Assembly (NCBI GenBank): GCA_945787955.1
Contig: CALZKF010000001.1
Coordinates: 1 to 51,001 of the forward strand
Origin: an uncultured Acidobacteriota bacterium
GTDB lineage: Bacteria; Acidobacteriota; Polarisedimenticolia; Polarisedimenticolales; Polarisedimenticolaceae
Direction of reading: 5' to 3'
Length of the DNA: 51,001 nt
Shown: positions 17,373 to 26,025 of the stretch, in pieces
Position numbering within the stretch: position 1 is the stretch's first letter
Layout: the number at the start of each line of letters is the position of its first letter
Notes under the pieces: model-generated
What the model saw: only the letters and a program-made list of their open reading frames with translations
Told to the model about the DNA's origin: nothing
Databases searched by the model: none
Position numbers and translations under genes: made by a program

Positions 17373-18986
17373 GTGCGCACCGAGGGAAAACTGCTGGTTA
17401 TTCTGAGCCTTTTGACTCTGCTCGCCGGCTGTGGCGGGGACGGGGAATCCACAGGTCCCGATCTCGCCCGGGACCCGGCCAGCGGCGGAACGGCGGTCAT
17501 CGGCGTCATTTCCGACATGGATTCCTGGAACGAGTACCTTGCGAAACAAACCAGTTCCCTCAAGGTCCTGCGGAGGATCTACCTGCCCCTGGCCCGTGAA
17601 ACCTGGAAGGGAGACGACGGCGTACCGACCCTGGAGCCGCGGATCGCCGAGAGTTGGTCGACGTCCGGCGACGGTCGAACCGTGACTTTCCACTTGCGCG
17701 AGATGAACTGGAGCGACGGCACCCCCGTAACGGCGGAAGACGTCCGGTTCACATGGACCGCCCAGGTCTCGGAGCAAGTGGCGTGGAGCAGCGCCGACTC
17801 CAAGTCCGCCATCCGGGATGTCAGGGTGGATGACGATCGCACCGTCACCTTTGAGCTCCACCGGACCTACCCGGAAATGATGGCCGACATCATCACGGGC
17901 GGTATCCTGCCTCGGCACATTTTCGAAAGAGTCCCGTTTAAGGATTGGTCGACGTACGACTGGTCCAAAGCCGGTGTCGGGAGCGGACCCTACCTGTTAC
18001 AGCGCTACCGCCCCGGGGAAGAGGTCAGCCTGGCGCGCAATCCGGCTTTCTACCGCCGGAACCTGCCGCATCTGGACCGGATCGTGTACCGGATCGTCCC
18101 GGACCTGGGGAATCTGATCCTGCAACTGCAAGCCGGCACGGTGGATCTGGTGGAAGGGATCGCCCCATGGCAGGCCGAATCCCTGATGTCGACACCGTCG
18201 CTGGACATCCGGGAAATGCGCAGCCTGGGCTATGACTACATCGGGTGGAACGCAATCCGGCCCCCGCTGAACGATCCGGAAATCCGCACGGCGCTGACCA
18301 TGGCCATAGACCGGGAAGGGATAGTCGAGGAACTGCTCTACGGCCACGGCAAAGTCAGCACGGGCCCTGTGCCCCGGAACTACCGGGTGGCCGTGAACGG
18401 TGAAGCCTGGCCATACGACCCGAAACGCGCGAGGAATATCCTGGCCGCCAAGGGCTTCAGACTGAAGGCCGGGGTCCTGCATCGGAACGGAATTCCTTTC
18501 GAGATCGAAATGACCACCAACGCCGGCAACGAGCTGCGCAACATGGTCATGGTCCGTGTCCAGGAGCAATTGGGGCGGGTCGGGGTCAAGGTGCGGCTGC
18601 TGCCGCCGATGCAGATGAGTGCATTCGTCGCCCACAACATGTCCGGTGACTTCGATTCCTACGTTGGAGGCTGGGCCTTCGAGGGCAAGGTCGAACTGCG
18701 CTCGCTGTTTTCCTCCGAAGCGATGCCCCCGATCGGCCTCAACGTCGTGCAATACCAATCTGCTGAATTGGATGTCGCCCTCGATGCTCTGGAAGCGGCG
18801 GCGACATTACCGAAAATGGCCGACGCACTCCAGCGGATCCATGACCGTATCCACGCCGACCAGCCGTATACCTTCCTGTTCGAATCATCCAGGCTGGCAG
18901 CAAGTTCAACCCGCCTGCACGACCTTGCCCTGGACGTCCCCGGTGATGCGCTTGCCAACCTGGAACAGGCCTGGATCGACCCCTGA
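17373..18986 (+). CDS. ABC transporter substrate-binding lipoprotein, family 5 (peptide/oligopeptide)
   Basis: Lipobox LLAGCGGD; ESWSTSGDGRTVTFHLREMNWSDGTPVTAEDVRFTW; caggagg RBS before GTG 17373. Confidence 0.9.
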   Translation: MRTEGKLLVILSLLTLLAGCGGDGESTGPDLARDPASGGTAVIGVISDMDSWNEYLAKQTSSLKVLRRIYLPLARETWKGDDGVPTLEPRIAESWSTSGDGRTVTFHLREMNWSDGTPVTAEDVRFTWTAQVSEQVAWSSADSKSAIRDVRVDDDRTVTFELHRTYPEMMADIITGGILPRHIFERVPFKDWSTYDWSKAGVGSGPYLLQRYRPGEEVSLARNPAFYRRNLPHLDRIVYRIVPDLGNLILQLQAGTVDLVEGIAPWQAESLMSTPSLDIREMRSLGYDYIGWNAIRPPLNDPEIRTALTMAIDREGIVEELLYGHGKVSTGPVPRNYRVAVNGEAWPYDPKRARNILAAKGFRLKAGVLHRNGIPFEIEMTTNAGNELRNMVMVRVQEQLGRVGVKVRLLPPMQMSAFVAHNMSGDFDSYVGGWAFEGKVELRSLFSSEAMPPIGLNVVQYQSAELDVALDALEAAATLPKMADALQRIHDRIHADQPYTFLFESSRLAASSTRLHDLALDVPGDALANLEQAWIDP

Positions 18987-18989
18987 ATC

Positions 18990-19976
18990 ATGGCTTCCAT
19001 GATCTTCAAAAGGCTCCTGCTGGCAATCCCCCTGACTTTGGGCGCCGCCACCCTGATTTTCGTGCTGATGGAATCGGCCCCCGGCTCCCCGGTGGACCAA
19101 TGGATAGGCAACCGGCCGGTGCCACCGGAGATCCGTGACCGCCTGGAGAAGGCCTACGGTCTGGATCGGCCTGCACCGGAGAGGTATGTGAGGTGGCTGT
19201 CCGCGGTTTGCCTGCAGGGTGAGCTGGGCTGGTCCCATTCCAGATCCCGCCCCGTCCGCCAGGCGATCGCCGAAGCGCTGCCGGCAACCCTCCTGCTCTC
19301 GGGGGCGGCCCTCCTCGTGCATCTGACCACAGGTATCGGGCTCGGACTGTGGTCCGCCCTTTCCCGTGGGAAGGTCATGCGCACCGTCCACGGAGCGGCC
19401 CTGGCGCTGTACGCCATGCCGGTATTCTGGGTCGGCCTCATGGCGATCATGCTTCTGGCCGTACGGTTTCCGATTTTCCCGCCCTCCTCGATGCGATCGG
19501 TGGACGCGGCCAACCTGGGTACTTTTGGCCGGGCACTGGACATCCTGCGGCACCTGAGCCTCCCGGCCCTGGTCCTCGGACTATCGTCCGCCGCCGGTCT
19601 TTCCCGCTTCGTCCGAGGAGGCCTCCTGGCAGCCCTGGCGGAGCCGTTCGTCCATGCCGCCCGGGCCCGGGGCCTGCACCGGCGGGCAGCCACGCTGCGC
19701 CATGCTCTTCGACCGGCATTGGTCCCGGTAGTGAACCTGGTCGGTATGACACTACCGATCCTGGTTTCAGGCACCCTGATCATCGAGGTGGTCTTCGGCT
19801 GGCCTGGTATGGGTCGGTTGACCTACGACGCGATCCAGGCCCACGATCTTCCGGTGGTGCTGGCCACCACGGTGCTTGCCGCCGGATTGGTCATCGTCGG
19901 TAACCTGCTGGCGGATATCGCAATGGCTCTGCTGGATCCCCGCGTGAGGGACGGCCTCGGCGGGGAAGGGTTATGA
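18990..19976 (+). CDS. ABC transporter permease, DppB/OppB type
   Basis: MESAPGSPVDQW, multi-TM, VARARGLHRRAATLRHALRPALVPVV EAA-like loop, FGWPGMGRL. Confidence 0.9.
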   Translation: MASMIFKRLLLAIPLTLGAATLIFVLMESAPGSPVDQWIGNRPVPPEIRDRLEKAYGLDRPAPERYVRWLSAVCLQGELGWSHSRSRPVRQAIAEALPATLLLSGAALLVHLTTGIGLGLWSALSRGKVMRTVHGAALALYAMPVFWVGLMAIMLLAVRFPIFPPSSMRSVDAANLGTFGRALDILRHLSLPALVLGLSSAAGLSRFVRGGLLAALAEPFVHAARARGLHRRAATLRHALRPALVPVVNLVGMTLPILVSGTLIIEVVFGWPGMGRLTYDAIQAHDLPVVLATTVLAAGLVIVGNLLADIAMALLDPRVRDGLGGEGL

Positions 19977-21004
19977 CCGGCCGCCGCCTGCGCCGTCGAG
20001 CCGGGTATGCCGCCCTGATGCTGGTGGCGGTTGCCGTGGCGGCTCAGTTCACCGCAGGCCGGGATCCCGACGCCCAGCCGGACGGTCTGGTCCTCCGGAA
20101 TCTACCCCCGCTGAGCCGGGTCACCGCATTGAGTCTGGCCGACGGCTCCCGTATCTACTGTCACGAGGTGGAGGAGATAGCGCCGGGTGAGTTGCGCTTG
20201 CGACGCGGCCGCACCTGGTCCCCGCTCCCGACCACCGACCTGCTGGGAGGATCCCTGACCAGCGGCGGCCGGAGCGAGCTGTTCCTGCTCGGCACAGATT
20301 CCTATGGTCGGGATATGGCCGCCCGCCTGGTCCACGGCGGGAAGGTTTCGTTGCTCATCGGGATCCTGGCCGCCGCCATGGCTGTTTTGGTCGGATCCAT
20401 CGTCGGCCTGGCCGCCGGCTTCGCCGGCGGGGTCGTGGACGGAACCCTCATGCGGTGCACCGACCTCGCCCTTTCGATCCCGAGATTGTACCTGGCGCTG
20501 CTCCTGGTCGCGCTGTTCGGTCCCTCGTTGTTGAACACCGTCCTGATTCTGGGCGCCACCAGCTGGATGACCTCGGCCAGGCTGGTACGTGGGCAGGTGC
20601 TGGCCCTCAAACGGAACGACTGGGTTGCCTCCGCCCGGGCCGCAGGCGCCGGACCGCTGCGCCAGGCGATAATTCACGTGTTCCCCGGAGCCGCTGCCCC
20701 GGTGCTGGTGGAAGCGGCGCTGAGAACCGGCGATTCCATCCTGTTGGAGACATCGCTGTCCTTCCTCGGCCTGGGTGTCAGACCACCTGCGGCCTCCTGG
20801 GGATACCTGATCGCCGAAGGCCGCGACCGGCTACTGGACGCCTGGTGGATCGCCACGTTCCCCGGGTTGGCGGTAGCCGCAACCGTCCTGGTGATCAACA
20901 GCCTGGGCGACCGTGCCGTCCGCCGCCGTCAACCGGCAATCGTGCCGGAGCGGGTCCGAGCAGTCCGGTTGCCGCTGCCCGCAGAATCATCCTCCCTTTC
21001 GTAG
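19973..21004 (+). CDS. ABC transporter permease, DppC/OppC type
   Basis: LGTDSYGRDMAARLVHGGKVSLLIG, WVASARAAGAGPLRQAIIHVFPGAAAPV, LLETSLSFLGLGVRPPAASWG. Confidence 0.9.
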   Translation: MTGRRLRRRAGYAALMLVAVAVAAQFTAGRDPDAQPDGLVLRNLPPLSRVTALSLADGSRIYCHEVEEIAPGELRLRRGRTWSPLPTTDLLGGSLTSGGRSELFLLGTDSYGRDMAARLVHGGKVSLLIGILAAAMAVLVGSIVGLAAGFAGGVVDGTLMRCTDLALSIPRLYLALLLVALFGPSLLNTVLILGATSWMTSARLVRGQVLALKRNDWVASARAAGAGPLRQAIIHVFPGAAAPVLVEAALRTGDSILLETSLSFLGLGVRPPAASWGYLIAEGRDRLLDAWWIATFPGLAVAATVLVINSLGDRAVRRRQPAIVPERVRAVRLPLPAESSSLS

Positions 21005-22152
21005 AGCCGCAATTCTTCCACCGACGGCAGGATCATCCGGAACCGTGCTCCACCTTCCAATGCATTTTCGACCCAGATCACGCCGCCGTGGGCTTCTACC
21101 GCCAGGCGGGAAAACGTCAGGCCGAGTCCCCGATTGGCGCTGACGCCCTGGTCCTTCAGTTCCAGTCTGGCGAACTTCTCGAACACCTTGTCCTGATAAT
21201 CTTCAGGGATACCGGTGCCCTGATCGGTGACACTGACCTCCACCCCTTCCGCACGGGCCTCGCAGGTCACGGTAATCACGCCACCTGACGGTGAGTGGGT
21301 CATGGCGTTTACCAACAGGTTGTCCAGTACACGGGTCAGAACCGACCGGTCACCATGGATCTCCGTATCCGGGGAGATGAGCTCAACCTTGATGGATACG
21401 GTGTGCTGCTCCGCCAGCCCTTCCAGGCCCTCCAACGCCCCATTGATAAGCTCGTCTGCGGGAACCGTTTCCTGATTAAGCTTGAGCCGCCCTTCCTCCA
21501 AACCGGCCACATCCAGAAGATCCAGGATCATGCCGTGCATCCGCGCCGCCTGGTTACGGCAGCGGTTGACCCGCTTCTTCTTCGCATCGTCGATCTCTCG
21601 CGAAAGGAGTTCCAGGTTGCCCAGCATCGATGTCAGCGGGTTCTTGAGATCGTGAACCAGAGACTGGGACAGCGTGGCCTTCAATGCCTGCAGTTCTTCC
21701 AATTCCCCGTTGCGCAGGTGCAGTGCTTCCCGGGTCCGGTGCAGTTCCGACACCAACCGCTGCACCCTTAGCATCGACCGGACCTTGGCGAGGAACTCAT
21801 CCCGGCGCACCGGTTTCACGACGTAGTCATCGGCGCCGCAATCCAGCCCCTGAACATGAGCCGACGATCCTCCCAGCGCGGTGACCAGCATGACCTGGCT
21901 CAGGCGCGTGGCTTCATGGTTCTTGAGCCTCTGGCAAACCTCCATGCCGTTGATGTCCGGCATCATCACGTCGAGGAGAACAAGATCAGGCGCTTTTTCC
22001 AACGCCATCTTGAGCGCGGTTTCGCCGCAATCCGCCATGCGTACGGTGTACCCTTCCGGCCTGAGGTACTCCTCGAGCAGCATCCGGTTCTGTTGCTCAT
22101 CGTCCACAACGAGGATGTCCACCGATTCGGGGCTGTAATCTATCCTGCTCAT
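20929..22152 (-). CDS. Receiver-histidine kinase protein (REC-HisKA-HATPase)
   Basis: ILVVDDEQQNRMLLEEYL...LVLLDVMMPDINGMEV...VVKPV; SLVHDLKNPLTSMLGNLELL H-box; DQGTGIPEDYQDKVFEKFAR, GLGLTFSRLAVEAHGG. Confidence 0.9.
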   Translation of the reverse strand: MSRIDYSPESVDILVVDDEQQNRMLLEEYLRPEGYTVRMADCGETALKMALEKAPDLVLLDVMMPDINGMEVCQRLKNHEATRLSQVMLVTALGGSSAHVQGLDCGADDYVVKPVRRDEFLAKVRSMLRVQRLVSELHRTREALHLRNGELEELQALKATLSQSLVHDLKNPLTSMLGNLELLSREIDDAKKKRVNRCRNQAARMHGMILDLLDVAGLEEGRLKLNQETVPADELINGALEGLEGLAEQHTVSIKVELISPDTEIHGDRSVLTRVLDNLLVNAMTHSPSGGVITVTCEARAEGVEVSVTDQGTGIPEDYQDKVFEKFARLELKDQGVSANRGLGLTFSRLAVEAHGGVIWVENALEGGARFRMILPSVEELRLYEREDDSAGSGNRTARTRSGTIAG

Positions 22153-24140
22153 GCCACGTTCTCCTTCCTCTCCAAGTATGATCTGACCTGCTGCGGTAGC
22201 CGGTTGATTTGAACCGGTGCTGCGATCAATCCATCGAACCCCGAATCCCGTATCGTTGCCGGATCGGTCGCCTCCGTGCCGGCCATGGCAACCAGGGACA
22301 CACCCCGGGCCGCAGGGTCGGTCCTGATTTCATGGGCCAGGGCGAAGCTGTCGGCGCCTGCAAGATCCAGGGCGATCAGGGCCAGGTCCACACGCTGAAC
22401 CCGCAGGACCCTGAGAGCCGACTCACCGCCGGCAGCCTCCAGAACGCGGAAGTCCCTGGTCTTGAGAGCGTTGGTCGCCAGACGCCGGTTCAACTGATCG
22501 GAATCGACCACGAGGATAGTGCGCTGGCCTTCCTTGGCCACTGGCGCCGAACTTTCCGGAATTCGGGATCGATCCGCGGCCTCAAGGACTTGAGACGGGA
22601 GTTCCCTGGGCAGGTCCACCCGGCAAGCGGGGAAGCGGCAGGTGAATGTCGCCCCTGCACCTGGCGTCGATTCCACAGCGACGGTTCCGCCATGCATCTC
22701 CACCATCCGGCGAACCAGCCCGAGCCCCAGGCCGGTGCCGCGGAATTTCCGCGTGTACGTGCCGTCCACCTGGTAAAACTGCTCGAATACCTTCGCCTGG
22801 TGTTCCTTCGCGAGGCCGATCCCGGTATCCACGACCTGAATGACCAAGTCGCCTCTCTCCATCCGCGCCAGAACCCGTACCGATCCACCGTCTGGAGTGA
22901 ACTTGATTGCATTGCTGACCAAGTTCAGGAGGATCTCCCGGAACAGCCGCGGATCCACGGATACCGGGCCGATTTCGGGCTCACATTCCGCGTCAAGAGT
23001 CAGGCCGCCGTTCTCCGACTGGCCCTGCAGCATTGCGACGACTTCGGACACAATGGTAACCACTTCAACCACATCCAGGTTCAACGGCATGCGACCCGAT
23101 TCGATTTTCGACAGATCCAGGATGTCGTTGATCAACGAGAGCAGGTGATCGCCGCCGTCATGGATCGCCTTGAGGAAATCGAGCTGCCGCCGGCTCAAGC
23201 CGTCGGTTTCCTGGGCGCACAGCACCTCCGAAAAGCCGATCACCGCGTTCAGAGGCGTCCGGAGTTCGTGGGAGACGGTGGCCAGGAATTCGCTCTTGGC
23301 CTTGCTCGCTTCGGTGAGCGCCTCGTTCGCCCCAACCAGCTTGCTGTTGGTGTCTTCAAGGGAACCGAGAGCGGTCTGCAGTTCCCTGGTCCGGTCCTTG
23401 ACCTTCCATTCCAGGACACGGTTGAGCTGTTCAACCTGCTCCATCCGGCGCTGATGTTCCGTCTGCCACCGCTTCTGAATCCTGAAGAACGAGACCAGCA
23501 GCCAGACCGGAGCGATGCCCAGTGCGAACCCCATAACTCCCAGGGATTCGTACAGGAGGATGATCGCGCAAGCGAAACTCAGGCCGGTAAAGTAGGAAAC
23601 TGCACTCCAGCGGAACGATTCGTTCCAGACCGAACGAAACGACTTGGACTGGTCGATAGCCACCACCATGGCAACAAGACCGTTGTCTCCCAGGAACAGG
23701 ATGACGGTAGCAGCCAGGAGCGGGGCCAGCAGGTCCCGCAAATGCTCACCTGCAAGACCACCGGCCAGTAGGAACATCCATCCGGCCAGGCCGGCTGCCA
23801 GCGTCTGGGCCCCCAGGTTGAACACATAGCGGACCACGGTCGCCTTGCGGCGGCCTCTAAGGGTCGCCCCAACGACGCCGGCCACCGCCACCAGCATGGC
23901 CGGCCCCGGACCAATCATCGCCAGGCTGCAGAGGATGATCGGATGCGTGACGGTGAATTGGACACGGACATTCGGAAGCCGGACGGGCCAGGCTCCGGCC
24001 GCACCTCCCGCAACCAGCAGGCAGGCCAGTGTTCCGATAGCGGCCCACTGCCCCTCCGCGGCAAAATGATATGCAACGGCAGTCGCCGCGGTGCATACCG
24101 CGGCGATGTAATACCGGATCAAACTGGATTTCTTATCCAA
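22149..24140 (-). CDS. Membrane-anchored hybrid histidine kinase with C-terminal (degenerate) receiver domain
   Basis: N-term multi-TM; EFLATVSHELRTPLNAVIGFSEVL H-box; GTGLGLGLVRRMVEMHGG; C-term RTILVVDSDQLNRRL. Overlaps the next gene by ATGA. Confidence 0.9.
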   Translation of the reverse strand: MDKKSSLIRYYIAAVCTAATAVAYHFAAEGQWAAIGTLACLLVAGGAAGAWPVRLPNVRVQFTVTHPIILCSLAMIGPGPAMLVAVAGVVGATLRGRRKATVVRYVFNLGAQTLAAGLAGWMFLLAGGLAGEHLRDLLAPLLAATVILFLGDNGLVAMVVAIDQSKSFRSVWNESFRWSAVSYFTGLSFACAIILLYESLGVMGFALGIAPVWLLVSFFRIQKRWQTEHQRRMEQVEQLNRVLEWKVKDRTRELQTALGSLEDTNSKLVGANEALTEASKAKSEFLATVSHELRTPLNAVIGFSEVLCAQETDGLSRRQLDFLKAIHDGGDHLLSLINDILDLSKIESGRMPLNLDVVEVVTIVSEVVAMLQGQSENGGLTLDAECEPEIGPVSVDPRLFREILLNLVSNAIKFTPDGGSVRVLARMERGDLVIQVVDTGIGLAKEHQAKVFEQFYQVDGTYTRKFRGTGLGLGLVRRMVEMHGGTVAVESTPGAGATFTCRFPACRVDLPRELPSQVLEAADRSRIPESSAPVAKEGQRTILVVDSDQLNRRLATNALKTRDFRVLEAAGGESALRVLRVQRVDLALIALDLAGADSFALAHEIRTDPAARGVSLVAMAGTEATDPATIRDSGFDGLIAAPVQINRLPQQVRSYLERKENVA

Positions 24141-24152
24141 ACAAAGCCCCGT

Positions 24153-25745
24153 TCAGTCTCCCTCCGGAAGGCTGTCGGCCCATAACACGCCGTCAGCCCA
24201 CAACACTCCATCGGCCCACAGCACACCGTCGGCCCACAACGCCGTGTCCGCCCACAGCACACCATCGGCCCACAGCACACCGTCGGCCCACAACACACCG
24301 TTGGCCCAACCGTCGCCACCCCAAAGTGACGCGGTGTCCTGTATAAAGACCAACTCGCTGCCGTCTTCCGATCGAACAAGCCGCGGAGACGGAGCCGCAT
24401 CGACGACGCCCTCTTCAGCCATCGCCGCCCGCACATCGAGGATGCCAGCACCGTAAGCAAACAGATCGACACCGTCCGGCTTGACTGCAGAACGCATCAT
24501 CCGGGCCTTGACGGTAGCCGGATTCAGTTCCGGCTCGATGGACACCATCAGGGCTGCCGCGGCGGCAACCACGGGAGTCGCCATGCTGGTACCGGACATT
24601 TCGTAATACGCCGGATCGTTGCCGCGGAATGCGACCCGCCGTTCGGGATATTCCAGATCCAGGTAGGACTGAGCGGACCGCAGGGAGACGATACGATTAC
24701 CCGGGGCGATCAGATCCGGCTTCAGGGTCTGGACCGCCAGGGTCGGTCCCCGGGAGGAGTACGACGATACCGCATCGTCCTTCGGCGTGAGGGTGTTCCA
24801 GTCGGTCAGCGATCCGACGGTGATGACGCTGGGGGCGTTCCCTGGGCTGCCTACCGTGAAATGGCCGTAGGTGCCCCAGTTGCCTGCAGAGCAGACTACG
24901 ACCAGTCCGGCATCATGGGCTTTCTCCACCGCACGGACCAGGGGATCGTGTTCCGGGGCTTCCAGCACCGGGTGCCCCAGTGACATACTGAGCACGCGGA
25001 TTCCAAGACGGTCCTTGTTGGCGATGACCCATTCGACGCCGGCGATGACCGTATCGGTCTTCCCCGAGCCGTCGCCGGCCAGCACCCGGACCGAGACCAG
25101 GTCGGCGCCGGGAGCGATGCCGCGGTACATCCGCTTCGATGCTGTACCAGTACCGACCAGGATACCGGCCACGTGGGTGCCGTGTCCGAACGGGTCCACC
25201 GGCTGGTCGGCTGCGGGGTCGACCAGGTCGACGAATTCCAGAAGCCGGCCGTTCAGGTCGGCGTGAGGCGCTACACCCGAGTCCAGCATGGCGATGGTCA
25301 CGCCGCGCCCGATCCCTCGATGATAGCCTCCCGGACCGCTGACACCGACCACTTCACCGGCGATATCCAGCGCCGGGTAGACATCGGCGTTCTCGGAAAT
25401 CCATGCGACGTTGGGGTCGTCCAGCAGGCCGTCGAGTTCGGAGGCCTTGACCTCGACCACCAGACTGTTCACGGTTTCGAACCGGCCTTCCACCGTCCCG
25501 CCGGATTCGCCAACCAGGCTCTCGGACTTGTTGTCGGGGAGGGTGTAGTACTGGACGATGACCTCGATCATGGCATCGGGGTCCTCTGCGATCGCATCGT
25601 CCACGGACTGGCTGACCGACCGCTGGGGAACAACCTGTTCCACTTCCGTGGATTCGGCTGCCATCAGCGGCAGCAAGCCGATCAGAAGCAAGGACAGGGC
25701 GATGCCGAGCCTTCCGAGTAACCACCGGGATCCTTTCCTGGTCAT
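24153..25745 (-). CDS. Secreted subtilisin-like serine protease (S8) with C-terminal GVLWAD tandem repeats
   Basis: TIAMLDSGVAPHADL, GHGTHVAGI, SGTSMATPVVAAAAAL catalytic motifs; signal peptide; C-term GVLWADGVLWADGVLWADTALWADGVLWADGVLWADGVLWAD. Confidence 0.92.
   Translation of the reverse strand: MTRKGSRWLLGRLGIALSLLLIGLLPLMAAESTEVEQVVPQRSVSQSVDDAIAEDPDAMIEVIVQYYTLPDNKSESLVGESGGTVEGRFETVNSLVVEVKASELDGLLDDPNVAWISENADVYPALDIAGEVVGVSGPGGYHRGIGRGVTIAMLDSGVAPHADLNGRLLEFVDLVDPAADQPVDPFGHGTHVAGILVGTGTASKRMYRGIAPGADLVSVRVLAGDGSGKTDTVIAGVEWVIANKDRLGIRVLSMSLGHPVLEAPEHDPLVRAVEKAHDAGLVVVCSAGNWGTYGHFTVGSPGNAPSVITVGSLTDWNTLTPKDDAVSSYSSRGPTLAVQTLKPDLIAPGNRIVSLRSAQSYLDLEYPERRVAFRGNDPAYYEMSGTSMATPVVAAAAALMVSIEPELNPATVKARMMRSAVKPDGVDLFAYGAGILDVRAAMAEEGVVDAAPSPRLVRSEDGSELVFIQDTASLWGGDGWANGVLWADGVLWADGVLWADTALWADGVLWADGVLWADGVLWADSLPEGD
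24178..24309 (-). repeat. 18-bp tandem repeat (about 7 units) encoding the GVLWAD hexapeptide
   Basis: Repeated unit gcccacaacacaccgtcg (plus strand) with few substitutions. Confidence 0.9.
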
Positions 25746-25822
25746 GTGCACACCTCCGGGGACCGCGGCGTTCCATAGCACTCATCGGCATGGTGAAAAC
25801 CGCTTTGCAGGTACCCCGTAAT

Positions 25823-25838
25823 TGCAATTCTTAGGCCA
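25823..25838 (-). promoter_or_regulatory. Sigma-54 (-24/-12) promoter upstream of the subtilase gene
   Basis: Minus strand TGGCCTAAGAATTGCA: GG-N10-GC core with TGGC and TTGCA boxes, 78 nt upstream of the ATG. Confidence 0.65.
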
Positions 25839-25905
25839 GGCAGGCTAATTCGGGCTAATTCACTTGTTTCCAAAGGTTTAGTATTAATCAGCTTCGTCAG
25901 GCCCC

Positions 25906-26025
25906 GTGTCCCGATAAGCGACAGTTCCTGATAGGTGTTCCGCATGGCTCCTACAACTCTTTCCATATCAGCAGTTTGCAGCCCGTGTCGCATCATCCGA
26001 CACGCCGTGTTCCGATCGGCGACAG
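25906..26025. promoter_or_regulatory. Three imperfect dyads GTGT[C/T]-N9-GACA[G/C], candidate enhancer sites for the adjacent sigma-54 activator
   Basis: 25906-25924 GTGTCCCGATAAGCGACAG; 25985-26003 GTGTCGCATCATCCGACAC; 26007-26025 GTGTTCCGATCGGCGACAG. Confidence 0.4.

Noticed and set aside
22209-23771. 520-aa plus-strand ORF opposite the hybrid kinase
   Set aside because: Low-complexity Q/H/R-rich shadow frame; the kinase motifs lie on the other strand.
24178-24309. CRISPR-like short tandem repeat array
   Set aside because: 18-bp contiguous units without spacers, in frame within the subtilase; a coding microsatellite-like repeat.
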